Source: Rhodocyclus gracilis
GTDB lineage: Bacteria > Pseudomonadota > Gammaproteobacteria > Burkholderiales > Rhodocyclaceae
Assembly (NCBI RefSeq): GCF_009617575.1
Contig: NZ_WIXJ01000003.1
Location: 124,001-188,000 of the forward strand
Reading direction: 5' to 3'
DNA: 64,000 nt
In this document: positions 8,980 through 16,862 of the stretch, in pieces
Layout of the letters: each line of letters starts with the position of its first letter
Position numbering within the stretch: the stretch's first letter is position 1
Translations under genes and position numbers: made by a program
Notes under the pieces: model-generated
Told to the model about the DNA's origin: nothing
Databases searched by the model: none
What the model saw: only the letters and a program-made list of their open reading frames with translations

Positions 8980-9756
8980 TTAACAGGGGATGAAACAGCG
9001 CCGGCCGTCGACATCGATGGCCACGAGTGGATGCTGATAGAGCGCCGACAGGCGTTCGGCGGTGAGGATTTCGTCGGCCGGACCGAGTTCGGCGCGGCCG
9101 TCGCCGTAGAGTAACAGCGCGCGGTCGGCGTAGCGCAGGGCGAGGCCGGGGTCGTGCAGCGACATGACGACACCGGCGCCTTCGGCGGCGGCGCGGGCAA
9201 AGAGTTCGAGCAGGGCGATCTGGTGGTTGAGGTCGAGATGGGCGATCGGCTCGTCGAGCAGATAGAGCTGCGGCGCCTGCGCCAGCAGCGTTGCCATCGC
9301 CAGTCGCTGGCGTTCTCCGCCGGAGAGCGTGAGCACATCGCGCGCCTCGAAGCCTTTCAGCCCGACGGCGGCAAGGGCGGCGCGGGCAATGTCGGCATCG
9401 TCGGCGGATTCCCATTGCCAGCGCCCAAGGTGCGGGTGACGGCCGGTGAGGGCGATTTCGAGGGCCGTCGCGCCGAAGGCGTCTTCACGATGCTGCGCGA
9501 GCCAGCCGCGCTGGCGGGCGGCGCCACGCGGGCCGAGTTCGCCGTAGCCGTGACCGCCGACGAGAATCTGCCCTGCGGCGGCCGGACGCAGTCCGGCGAG
9601 CGTTGTCAGCAGGGTCGTCTTGCCGGCGCCATTGCGGCCGAGGATGGCCAGACGTTCGCCCGCTGCGACGGTGAAATCGAGGTCGGTGCAGACCGTTTTG
9701 CCGGCGATGCGCACGGCGAGGGCGCGCGTTTCGAGCAGGGGCGGTTGGGCGCTCAT
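8980..9756 (-). CDS. btuD: Cobalamin ABC transporter ATPase (BtuD-like)
   Basis: 258 aa ABC ATPase of the FecE/BtuD group. It has Walker A GRNGAGKTTLL, signature LSGGERQRLAMA, Walker B LYLLDEPIAHLDLNH and the H-loop SLHD. The B12 assignment comes from context, as it is encoded between btuC and cbiA behind a cobalamin riboswitch. By sequence alone an iron-siderophore transporter would look similar. Confidence 0.87.
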   Translation of the reverse strand: MSAQPPLLETRALAVRIAGKTVCTDLDFTVAAGERLAILGRNGAGKTTLLTTLAGLRPAAAGQILVGGHGYGELGPRGAARQRGWLAQHREDAFGATALEIALTGRHPHLGRWQWESADDADIARAALAAVGLKGFEARDVLTLSGGERQRLAMATLLAQAPQLYLLDEPIAHLDLNHQIALLELFARAAAEGAGVVMSLHDPGLALRYADRALLLYGDGRAELGPADEILTAERLSALYQHPLVAIDVDGRRCFIPC

Positions 9757-9758
9757 CG

Positions 9759-10748
9759 CTATCGCCTCGCCAGCGGCGCGCGCGCCAGCAAATAGAGGAA
9801 GACCGGCACGCCGATCAGCGCCGTCAGCACGCCTACCGGCAACTGTTGCGGGGCGACGACGGTGCGCGCCAGCGTGTCGGCGACGACCAGCAGGCTGCCG
9901 CCGGCGAGCGCGGCCGCCGGCAGGAGCAGGCGCTGGTCGTTACCGAGCGACAGGCGTACCAGATGCGGCACGATCAGGCCGATGAAGCCGATCGAGCCGG
10001 CGTAGGTGACGACGATGGCGGTCGCCAGCGAGGCGACAAGATAAACGCCGCGCCGCAGCCGCGTGATGGCGACGCCGAGCGTCAGCGCCGTGTCGGCGCC
10101 GCGCGCGAGGAGATTGAGTTCGCGCGCGAAGGGTAGCGCCACGAGCAGGATGACGACGAGCGCCAGCAGCGGCAGCGTCGGGTCGCCGCCTTGCGCGAGA
10201 TCGCCCATCAGCCAGAACAGCATGCCGTGCAGTTTTTGTTCGGGGGCGACCGACAAGGTCAGTGCGACGATGGCGCCGCAGCCGGAGGCGACGATGACGC
10301 CTGTCAGCAGCAGGCGCGTTTGCGTCCAGCCACCGTCGCCGTGCGCGAGGCCGAACACCAGCAACATGGCGGCCAGTGCGCCGAGGAAAGCGAGTCCGTT
10401 GATGCCGGCAGCCGTCAGGCCGAAGAGGATGGCCAGCATGGCCCCGACCCCGGCGCCGCCGGAAATGCCGAGCACGTAGGGATCGGCCAGCGGGTTGCGC
10501 AGCAGCACCTGCAGGAGCGCGCCGGCCAGCGCCAGCAGCGCACCACAGGCAAAACCGCCGAGCGCGCGCGGCAGACGCAGGCTGCGCACGACATCGATGC
10601 CCATGCCTGCGTCGGAGCCGACGAGGGCACGGAAAACATCGGACAAGGGAATATGGATGCTGCCCACCGACAGCGCCAACGCAATGCTCAGCAACGCCAG
10701 TCCGGCAAGGACGGCGAGGATGAGCACGGCGCGGCGGCGGGTGGGCAT
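9759..10748 (-). CDS. btuC: Cobalamin ABC transporter permease (BtuC/FecCD family)
   Basis: 329 aa with about nine or ten membrane helices. It has the FecCD landmarks RLPRALGGFACGALLALAGA, NPLADPYVLGISGGAG and GFIGLIVPHLVR. It forms the inner-membrane channel for the BtuD ATPase encoded 2 nt downstream. No periplasmic binding protein gene (btuF) is in the cluster, so the binding protein must be elsewhere. B12 specificity is inferred from the riboswitch and btuB. Confidence 0.87.
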   Translation of the reverse strand: MPTRRRAVLILAVLAGLALLSIALALSVGSIHIPLSDVFRALVGSDAGMGIDVVRSLRLPRALGGFACGALLALAGALLQVLLRNPLADPYVLGISGGAGVGAMLAILFGLTAAGINGLAFLGALAAMLLVFGLAHGDGGWTQTRLLLTGVIVASGCGAIVALTLSVAPEQKLHGMLFWLMGDLAQGGDPTLPLLALVVILLVALPFARELNLLARGADTALTLGVAITRLRRGVYLVASLATAIVVTYAGSIGFIGLIVPHLVRLSLGNDQRLLLPAAALAGGSLLVVADTLARTVVAPQQLPVGVLTALIGVPVFLYLLARAPLARR

Positions 10749-10757
10749 GGGTGGGGT

Positions 10758-12620
10758 TTACTTTTGCTGGTAGCGAACGCCGACAAACAGGCTGGCGCCG
10801 GGAGTGGCGTAGTCGCGCGCCAGTTCGTATTCCCGGTTGAAGACGTTGTTGGCGCGGGCAAACAGCGTCCATTCGCTATCGATGCGGCGTTCGGCGAACA
10901 GATTGACGAGACCGTAACCACCGAGCTTCTTGGTGTTGGCGGCGTCGTCGTAGCGCTTGCCGGACAGCTGCCATTCGCCGCCGAACTTGAGCGCACCGGA
11001 GGTCCAGGCGAGGTGTGTCTTCAACTGCTCGTCGGCACGGCGGGCGAGCTGTTTGCCGGTCGTGTCATCTCGCGCACGTTGCAGATCGAGCGAGACCCCG
11101 CCAGAGAAATCGCCGAAGTTGCCGCTGTAGGCGAGTGAGGTGCCGCTCAGGCTTGCCTTGTTGACATTGATGGGCACCGGCAACGAGGCGTCGATCAGGT
11201 CGCTGACCTTGTTCCGGAAATAGGTGGCCGCGAAGCTGTGCCCCGATTTCTCCCAGTTGATTCCAGCTTCGGCATTGCGGGCGGTTTCCGGCTTGAGGTT
11301 CGGGTTGCCGCCATAGCAGCCCCATCCGGGATAGCAGGTCAGCGGGAAATACAGGTTGTTGAAAGCCGGTGCCTTGAAAGCCGTTCCGTAAGAAATGTGC
11401 GCGCGCCAGTCCGCCGTGAACTGATAGCCGTAGGCGGCCGTGCCCGTCGTCTTGCCACCGAACTGCGAGTTGTCGTCGTGGCGCAGATTTGCTTGCAGGC
11501 GGTGATCGCCGAGATTGCCGCTCCAGCCGGCGAGCAGCGACTTGATGGTGCGTTCGGTGAGCGTGTAGGTCGAACTGCTGGTCAGATTCTGCTTCAGGTA
11601 CTCGGCGGCCAGGAGGGCTTTGCCGACGGGCAGGCGGATATCGTTCTGCCACGACGCTTGGTCCTGTTGGGTACGGTAAAGGCCGCTGGCAATGCCGTTG
11701 GTGAGCGTTGTCGCATCGTCCAGGCCGTGTCCGACGCGCAGCGTGCTGGTCCAGTCGTCAGTGAAGCGGTTGCGTGAGTAAAGTGAAACGCTACCGGTAT
11801 TCGAGCGGTTCGCGTCGTCAGTGCCTGGTCCGTTGTCGTATTTGTTGGTGCCGTTGGACGACAGGAAGTTGAGGCCGATCTCGTGTCCGGTCGCCGGGCG
11901 CACCGACACACCTCCACTGAAGGAACTGCGATAAAAGCCGTCGTGGTCTGCGTTGTACGAGGGATTGGCGGAATTGCGAATGGCGCTGAAGCCATTCGTC
12001 TCGTAGTAGCCCGCCTGCAGGCTGTAGGAGACGACATCGGTGCCGCCGGCGATGCCGACGTTGCTGTCGCTGGTGCCGTATGTGCCATAGCCGGTGCTGG
12101 CGTTGATGCGGGCCGGGCCTTCGCCGCGCTTCGTGAATATCTGGATTACGCCACCGATGGCGTCGGCGCCGTAGAGCGAGGACGCTGGGCCGCGCAGGAT
12201 TTCAATGCGTTCGATCTGCGACAGCGGCAGCCGGGAGAAATCGGGGGCGCCGCTACTGATCGAGCCGACGCGTTGGCCGTCGATCAGCAGCAGGGTGTGA
12301 TTGCTATTGGCGCCGCGGATGGAGATTGCGCTGAGCGTTCCGGGGCCGCCATTCGCCCAGTATTCAACTCCTGGTTGTTGGGCGAGCAGTTGCTCGACGC
12401 TCGTTTGCCCGGCTTGCTCGATCTGCTCGCGAGTGATGACGGTTACGTCGCTCAGCAGTTCGTTGCTGCGCGTTTCCTGGCGCGTCGCGGTAACGACAAC
12501 GGTGTCGCCTTCCGAGGCATACGCAGAGGCGGGAACGCACGCGGCGAGGGCGGCGGCGAGAGGGGCAAGGTGACACAGAGGTGCGCCGTGCGTGCGGCGC
12601 CGAGAGTTGTTGTGTTGCAT
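10758..12620 (-). CDS. btuB: TonB-dependent vitamin B12 outer-membrane receptor BtuB
   Basis: 620 aa from the ATG at 12620, preceded by GGGAGAAA as ribosome site. The frame is open to 12716 but that part belongs to the riboswitch leader. It has a signal peptide (about residues 1-32, ending SAYA), a TonB box region (DTVVVTATR), a plug domain with SIRGANSNHTLLLIDG and RGPASSLYGADAIGGVI, and then a 22-strand barrel of the BtuB type. The C-terminus ends VGVRYQQK, without the usual terminal aromatic residue. It is the first gene of the B12 operon. Confidence 0.92.
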   Translation of the reverse strand: MQHNNSRRRTHGAPLCHLAPLAAALAACVPASAYASEGDTVVVTATRQETRSNELLSDVTVITREQIEQAGQTSVEQLLAQQPGVEYWANGGPGTLSAISIRGANSNHTLLLIDGQRVGSISSGAPDFSRLPLSQIERIEILRGPASSLYGADAIGGVIQIFTKRGEGPARINASTGYGTYGTSDSNVGIAGGTDVVSYSLQAGYYETNGFSAIRNSANPSYNADHDGFYRSSFSGGVSVRPATGHEIGLNFLSSNGTNKYDNGPGTDDANRSNTGSVSLYSRNRFTDDWTSTLRVGHGLDDATTLTNGIASGLYRTQQDQASWQNDIRLPVGKALLAAEYLKQNLTSSSTYTLTERTIKSLLAGWSGNLGDHRLQANLRHDDNSQFGGKTTGTAAYGYQFTADWRAHISYGTAFKAPAFNNLYFPLTCYPGWGCYGGNPNLKPETARNAEAGINWEKSGHSFAATYFRNKVSDLIDASLPVPINVNKASLSGTSLAYSGNFGDFSGGVSLDLQRARDDTTGKQLARRADEQLKTHLAWTSGALKFGGEWQLSGKRYDDAANTKKLGGYGLVNLFAERRIDSEWTLFARANNVFNREYELARDYATPGASLFVGVRYQQK

Positions 12621-12724
12621 GGATGGTTTCTCCCTGATTCCGGCAGGCGTCCCCGCGTGCCGGATGATCACTATGGAAACCTCGGGAGAAACGTCGGTCA
12701 GTCGCAAGGACACCACGCTGCCAC

Positions 12725-12742
12725 CGTCGCCTCCCCGCGACG
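12725..12742 (-). other. Hairpin just downstream of the cobalamin riboswitch aptamer
   Basis: A perfect 6-bp inverted repeat CGTCGC/GCGACG around a GGGGAG loop, directly 3' of the aptamer and about 105 nt before the btuB start. It could be part of the expression platform. The GGGGAG loop is purine-rich but too far from the ATG to be the btuB ribosome site. Confidence 0.35.
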
Positions 12743-12744
12743 CT

Positions 12745-12930
12745 TCCGCTCAGCGTGCGAAGGCCGGTATCCGGGCTCGCGAGTCTTGATGCGTCGCCTT
12801 CCCAGGCTTGAGGCCCAGTGGCATATCGACGCACCCGCACTCGCTGACCGTTGCGGGGGCAGCGCAGGCTTTGCGTTCCTGTCGGACGCGCACCTGCTTC
12901 CCGTTTAACCGCGGCGAAAGACTTCGCGCG
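12745..12930 (-). ncRNA. Cobalamin riboswitch
   Basis: On the minus strand the hallmark segments appear in order: ACGGGAAGCAGGTG near 12890-12905, CCCCCGCAACGGTCAGC near 12845-12862, GCCACTG at 12816-12822, TGGGAAGGCGACGC near 12790-12806, then CCCGGATACCGGCC (the B12-box end) near 12762-12775. This is the class I cobalamin aptamer. Binding of adenosylcobalamin is expected to reduce expression of btuB and the genes behind it. Confidence 0.92.
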
Positions 12931-12977
12931 CGGCACCTTGCACGTTTTTTTGCCGCCATCAGGCAGCAAAGCGCGCA

Positions 12978-12983
12978 ATTATA
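12978..12983 (-). promoter_or_regulatory. Likely -10 element for the B12 operon transcript
   Basis: TATAAT reads on the minus strand about 50 nt before the riboswitch core. No good -35 is visible at 16-18 nt. The stretch between here and the divergent promoter at 13149 holds no other feature I can support. Confidence 0.45.
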
Positions 12984-13148
12984 GTCCGCGCGGGCAGTCT
13001 GAAACGTGTCACGCCTTCATTGTTGTGATGTTTTCGCGCCCGGCGTGGTATTTCGGCACGTTTACGTTGGCGTGAACTTGTACTCTCGCGAGTTGCCGGA
13101 AGGGTGCCGTCAGATCGATAAACAACTTTCAGAATGTCCGCTTACTCC

Positions 13149-13178
13149 TTGACCGTCCGGGTTTTTCCCCTCTATAGT
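13149..13178 (+). promoter_or_regulatory. Sigma-70 promoter upstream of the ZapB-like gene
   Basis: TTGACC (13149-13154), 18 nt, TATAGT (13173-13178). The expected transcription start near 13185 is adjacent to the ATG at 13186, so the first gene may be read from a leaderless mRNA. Confidence 0.55.
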
Positions 13179-13185
13179 CCGCGCC

Positions 13186-13434
13186 ATGATGACTGAACTC
13201 ACAGCACTCGAAAGCAAGATTGCGCAAGTGGTTGCCGTGTGCACGGCACTACGCGCGGAGAATGCGGATCTGGTGCGTCAACTCGCCGTGGCGGAAGCGG
13301 ATCGTGCGCGTGTGCTGCGGCGCATGGACGACGCCCGTGCGCGTCTGGAAGCCCTGGCCCTGCAACTGCCCGAGGCCGACGACGAAAAGAGCGATGACGC
13401 CACCGGCGCCTCGCTGCGAACCCATCGTGAGTGA
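13186..13434 (+). CDS. ZapB-like short coiled-coil protein
   Basis: 82 aa, almost entirely alpha-helical with heptad spacing (LTALESKIAQVVAVC, ALRAENADLVRQLAVAEADR, RRMDDARARLEALAL). Small coiled coils of this type (DUF904/TIGR02449) are commonly encoded directly in front of zapA in beta- and gammaproteobacteria, and are thought to act at the division septum like ZapB. A second ATG follows at 13189. zapA begins 10 nt after the stop. Confidence 0.72.
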   Translation: MMTELTALESKIAQVVAVCTALRAENADLVRQLAVAEADRARVLRRMDDARARLEALALQLPEADDEKSDDATGASLRTHRE

Positions 13435-13444
13435 AGGCCTGTCC

Positions 13445-13801
13445 ATGTCTGACGAAAGCCGTTTTCTGGATATTTCCCTGTTGGGCAAGGAGTATCGCGT
13501 TGCCTGTTCGCCCAGCGAGCGGGCAGCCCTGCAGGCCGCCGTGGCCCTGGTCGATGCGAAAATGCACGAAATCGCCGAGAAGACCAAGAGCAACATCGCT
13601 GAACGCATTGCCGTGATGGCCGCGCTCAACATTGCCCACGAGTTTCTTTCTTTCCGCGACGAGCAGGCGAATTCCGCGACCTCAGCCGAGGGAGTAGAGG
13701 ACGCAAATTCTGCTTTGGATTTGGCCGAAGCCCGTCGTAGAATCACCGAGATGGAGGCGCAGCTTGACGGGGTTCTCGGACCTCAGGACAGGTTGCTGTA
13801 G
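13445..13801 (+). CDS. zapA: Cell division protein ZapA
   Basis: 118 aa. The start at 13445 (MSDESRFLDISLLGKEYRV) fits the family; the frame upstream overlaps the previous gene. The N-terminal globular ZapA domain (SPSERAALQAAVALVDAKM) is followed by a long coiled coil. ZapA binds FtsZ and promotes Z-ring bundling. A 6S RNA gene follows, the same order as in E. coli. Confidence 0.9.
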   Translation: MSDESRFLDISLLGKEYRVACSPSERAALQAAVALVDAKMHEIAEKTKSNIAERIAVMAALNIAHEFLSFRDEQANSATSAEGVEDANSALDLAEARRRITEMEAQLDGVLGPQDRLL

Positions 13802-13847
13802 CAGATCGCCGACCGGCGTGTTGGCCGGGTGTGCCGCGATCTGATCG

Positions 13848-14035
13848 TCTCCGCCGAGTGTTCCCTGCGGTGTTCGTCAAGGCCATATATTCCTTGAACC
13901 AATGCTACTAGGCGTCGGTTGCTGACCGTTGAAACTGCTGTTGTGCCTGCCCTTCGTCGGGTGGACCTGAAGCAGGAGGAAAGCAGCCAATCTGAACCCA
14001 GGTTCAGGATGCCGGCCTAACGGCACAGGTGGGGA
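13848..14035 (+). ncRNA. ssrS: 6S RNA
   Basis: A non-coding stretch directly after zapA, the conserved place of ssrS. The ends 13848-13855 (TCTCCGCC) and 14028-14035 (GGTGGGGA) can form the closing stem with two G-U pairs. The TGTTCCCTGCGG segment near 13859 and the 3' segment through GGCCTAACGGCAC match the 6S layout of closing stem, large central bubble and terminal hairpin. About 188 nt, the usual size. 6S RNA sequesters the sigma-70 holoenzyme in stationary phase. Confidence 0.82.
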
Positions 14036-14047
14036 GCCAGTTTGCAA

Positions 14048-14087
14048 CAGCGCGGAAAGCCCGTCTTTCCGCGCTGTTTTGCTTTTT
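14048..14087 (+). terminator. Rho-independent terminator after 6S RNA
   Basis: A perfect 12-bp stem (CAGCGCGGAAAG with its complement), a 5-nt loop, then TTTTGCTTTTT. It is a strong intrinsic terminator closing the zapA-6S unit. Confidence 0.9.
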
Positions 14088-14191
14088 GGGAATGGTTTTA
14101 TTGCCAGTCGTGGCGGTACGACGGCATTTCCCCTCGCCATGCGAGCGCGCACGGCGCGTTTGCCGCGGGGCGCTGCGGTGAGAGGTGGTGT

Positions 14192-14992
14192 ATGAGTTGG
14201 GTGTTGGCGTATCTCGCGCTCGGCGCGTTTTCGGGCTTTTTCGCCGGCTTGCTGGGGATCGGTGGCGGTACGCTGATGACGCCCCTGCTGATGATGATGT
14301 TCGCCGCCCAGGCCGGCTTTCCCCCCGCCGAAACGCTGCATCTGGCGCTCGGCACGTCGATGGCGACGATTTTCTTCACTTCGATTTCCAGCCTGCGGAC
14401 CCACCATCAACACGGCGCCGTTCTCTGGCCGGTCGTCCTGACGATTACGCCCGGCATCCTGTTTGGCACCTTGCTCGGCACCCTGTTGGCGGCGCGCGTA
14501 CCGGCGCAGCCGCTGGCGGTGTTTTTTGCCTGCTTTGTCTGTTTCGTCGCCGTACAGATGTTGCTGAATTTCAAGCCCAAGCCGTCGCGGGAACTGCCGG
14601 GAAAGCTCGGCCTTTTCGGTGTGGGGACGGGGATTGGCGGTGTTTCGGCGCTGGTGGCCATTGGCGGCGGGGCGCTGACGGTGCCCTTCCTCTCCTGGTG
14701 CAATGTGCGCGTCCATAACGCCATCGGCACCTCCTCGGCGGTCGGTTTGCCGATCGCCATCGGTGCGTCGTTAGGCTACATATTCAATGGCTGGGGGCAT
14801 CCGGGCTTGCCGCAATGGAGCCTCGGTTTTGTCTATCTGCCGGCGCTCGCGTGCCTCGCCGGGGCCAGCGTGCTGGTTGCGCCCATTGGTGCGCGTCTGG
14901 CGCACCGTTTGCCGGTGGCGACCTTGAAGCGTGTCTTCGCGGTCTTGCTCGTCCTGCTGGCGGCGAAGATGCTGTTTGACGTCTTCGCCTAA
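14192..14992 (+). CDS. TauE/SafE family sulfite exporter-like permease
   Basis: 266 aa from the ATG at 14192, with AGAGG as ribosome site. The frame is open to 14042 but that part overlaps the terminator. About eight membrane helices with the family repeat GAFSGFFAGLLGIGGG near the N-terminus and VGTGIGGVSALVAIGGGAL in the second half. The family moves organic and inorganic sulfur anions (sulfite, sulfoacetate and others). Neighbours do not show the substrate. It stands alone on the plus strand, convergent with the crotonase gene. Confidence 0.85.
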   Translation: MSWVLAYLALGAFSGFFAGLLGIGGGTLMTPLLMMMFAAQAGFPPAETLHLALGTSMATIFFTSISSLRTHHQHGAVLWPVVLTITPGILFGTLLGTLLAARVPAQPLAVFFACFVCFVAVQMLLNFKPKPSRELPGKLGLFGVGTGIGGVSALVAIGGGALTVPFLSWCNVRVHNAIGTSSAVGLPIAIGASLGYIFNGWGHPGLPQWSLGFVYLPALACLAGASVLVAPIGARLAHRLPVATLKRVFAVLLVLLAAKMLFDVFA

Positions 14993-15009
14993 GGCGGGCG
15001 CAGTCTCTT

Positions 15010-15789
15010 TTAACAGCCGCGAAACTCGGGTTTGCGCTTTTCGAGGAAGGCGTGCAGGCCCTCCTGATAATCTGCGGTGTCGAGGAAGGCGAAGGATTGC
15101 CGTAGTTCGTCGGCGCTGAGCGGGGCGGGCTGTTGCAGGCGGCGCACCCATTGTTTGTGCCAGCGGGCGACGAGCGGCGCGCCGGCGGCGATGCGCTGCG
15201 TCGTTGCATCGACTTCGGCGGTGAGTTGGGCGTCGGGGACGACACGCGTGACGAGGCCGCGCGCCAGGGCTTCAGCGGCGGTGAGGATGCGTCCTTCGAG
15301 TAGCAGTTCGAGCGTCGTCGCCGGTCCGGCGATGGCGAGTACGCCCTGCATTTCCTCCGGGTACATCGAGAAACCGAGGCGATTGATCGGTACGCCGAAG
15401 CGCGCCGAGTCGCCACACAGGCGCAGATCGCACTGGCTGGCGATTTCCAGACCGCCGCCAATGCAGGCGCCGCGAATGGCGGCCAGTGTCGGATGCGGGC
15501 AGTCGGCAATCGCGCGCAGGGCGGCACCGACCGCGGCGTGGTAGGACTGCGCGCGTTCGAGCGTGTCGCGCGCATGCAGGAATTCTTCGATATCGCCTCC
15601 CGCCGCGAAGGCCTCGTCGCCGGCGCCGCGCACGACGACACAGCGCAAGCTGCTGTCGGCAGCGAGCGTTCGCAGTGTCGTGGCGAGCGACTGCCACATG
15701 GACAGATCGAGAGCGTTGCGTTTTTCCGGGTGGTCGAGCGTTACGGTGGCGATGCTGTCACGGCGAGTGCAGAGAATTTGTCCGCTCAT
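15010..15789 (-). CDS. Enoyl-CoA hydratase/isomerase (crotonase) family protein
   Basis: 259 aa. The oxyanion-hole segments GDEAFAAGGDIEEF and IRGACIGGGLEIASQCDLRL are clear. The Gln-Pro-Glu seen after this in many true enoyl-CoA hydratases is Val-Pro-Ile here (SARFGVPINRLG), so hydratase activity is not assured. Crotonases include decarboxylases and isomerases. The gene lies 18 nt behind the GntR regulator and divergent from the methylmalonyl-CoA mutase operon, so a role in propionyl- or branched-acyl-CoA metabolism is plausible but inferred. Confidence 0.8.
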   Translation of the reverse strand: MSGQILCTRRDSIATVTLDHPEKRNALDLSMWQSLATTLRTLAADSSLRCVVVRGAGDEAFAAGGDIEEFLHARDTLERAQSYHAAVGAALRAIADCPHPTLAAIRGACIGGGLEIASQCDLRLCGDSARFGVPINRLGFSMYPEEMQGVLAIAGPATTLELLLEGRILTAAEALARGLVTRVVPDAQLTAEVDATTQRIAAGAPLVARWHKQWVRRLQQPAPLSADELRQSFAFLDTADYQEGLHAFLEKRKPEFRGC

Positions 15790-15807
15790 CGTCTTAGGGG
15801 CTGAGTG

Positions 15808-16548
15808 TTATTCGGGGGCGCGCACGGGGCGGGCGCGTGCCAGCGCTTCGCGGCTGGCGAGAAGGTGTTTGCGCATGGCGACCTCGGCGGCGGCGGCGTC
15901 GCGCGTGCGCAGCGCCGCCATGATCGCGTGGTGCTCCGCCATCGATTCCTGCAGGCGGCCTTCGACGCCCAGGGAATGCAGGCGAGTCAGTTGCAGCACC
16001 TTGCGCAGGTCTTGCGCCAGTTGCAGCAGCCAGCGGTTGCCGGAAAGCTCCTGGATCTGCCGGTGGAAGTCCTGATTGGCTTCGAAAAAGCGGTCGATCT
16101 GCCCGGCGGCGGTGTACGCCTCCAGTTCGGCGTGCAGGACTTCGAGGCGGGCGAGGTCTTCGCTGCGCCATTTCTTGGCGGCTTCCCAGGCGCTGCGCCC
16201 TTCCAGCATCGCCATCAGCGGGAAGATGTCGTCGAGATCGCGTTCGGAGATTTCGGTTACGTAGCAGCCGCGACGCGGCTTGAGGGTGACCAGCCCTTCG
16301 GCGGCGAGTACTTTCAGCGCTTCGCGCAAGGGCGTGCGGCTGATGCCGTAGGCAACGACCAGGGCTTGTTCGTCGATCCATTCGCCCGGCGCCAGCTCAT
16401 GCGAGAAGATGCGCTGACGCAGCCTTTCGGCGACTTCCTGGTAGAGCGCGGTCCGGGCGATGCGGCCGTTGGGCGGTGTCGCGTCGGCGGGTACCTTCCG
16501 GGTATTTTCGGCGGCGACCGCTTCCGTTTGGGTTGGCCTTGCATTCAT
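15808..16548 (-). CDS. GntR-family (FadR/FCD type) transcriptional regulator
   Basis: 246 aa. N-terminal winged helix with GEWIDEQALVVAYGISRTPLREALKVLAAEGLV, then an all-helical FCD ligand domain with the expected metal-site residues (DFHRQIQ near residue 145 and HHAIMAAL). FCD regulators respond to small acids. The gene is divergent from mcm-meaB-pccBA and leads the crotonase gene, so it may control one or both as a propionate-type sensor. That is inference. Confidence 0.88.
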   Translation of the reverse strand: MNARPTQTEAVAAENTRKVPADATPPNGRIARTALYQEVAERLRQRIFSHELAPGEWIDEQALVVAYGISRTPLREALKVLAAEGLVTLKPRRGCYVTEISERDLDDIFPLMAMLEGRSAWEAAKKWRSEDLARLEVLHAELEAYTAAGQIDRFFEANQDFHRQIQELSGNRWLLQLAQDLRKVLQLTRLHSLGVEGRLQESMAEHHAIMAALRTRDAAAAEVAMRKHLLASREALARARPVRAPE

Positions 16549-16568
16549 AATTATGGATACAGTATTAT
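16547..16568. promoter_or_regulatory. Candidate operator for the GntR regulator
   Basis: An AT-rich imperfect palindrome in GC-rich surroundings, ATAAT...ATTAT arms with an inner GATA-N6-TATC element running just past the right arm, covering the regulator's -10 region and start codon. This fits autorepression. No matching second copy was seen nearer to mcm. Confidence 0.4.
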
Positions 16569-16587
16569 CAAGCGTTTAGGGTGTCAA
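16559..16587 (-). promoter_or_regulatory. Promoter of the GntR-crotonase unit
   Basis: TTGACA (16582-16587 on the minus strand), 17 nt, TACTGT (16559-16564). The expected start is only about 4 nt before the regulator's ATG at 16548, so the message would have almost no leader. Confidence 0.5.
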
Positions 16588-16862
16588 GCCCGCGCGTCGG
16601 CGGTGAAATCCCGTCCGTTTCGCGTCTGTTCTAGCCCTTTTGGGTGCCGAAGAGGGCAGCGAGTGTGCGCTGGCGGCACAATGTCATGGCTGTCCGGCAG
16701 GGCTCGTTCGTTATCGGTCATTTGCTTTAAGTGGATTCGCGCCACGTCGCGCCGTTCTTTCGGCGCGCGTGCGTTTTGGCGGTGCCGCCCCGCGCCATCG
16801 CGAGGTGTTCGTGCGGTTTGTTTTTCTGTGCATTGCAGACTCGTTTTCCTGAAAGGTACGTC
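16588..16862 (+). other. Upstream region of the propionyl-CoA operon
   Basis: About 275 nt of non-coding DNA before mcm. Apart from the GAAAGG ribosome site just before the ATG at 16863, I see no convincing promoter, riboswitch or repeat. The stretch from 16800 is T-rich compared with its surroundings (for example GTTTGTTTTTC). Confidence 0.4.

Noticed and set aside
6085-12620. ccm genes as part of the riboswitch-controlled B12 operon
   Set aside because: A 168-nt gap with a hairpin and a good TTGACT/TAAACT promoter separates bluB from ccmA. There is no functional link to B12.
13802-14087. A small protein gene between zapA and the TauE-type permease
   Set aside because: No frame with a ribosome site and coding character. 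Position, length and closing stem fit 6S RNA instead.
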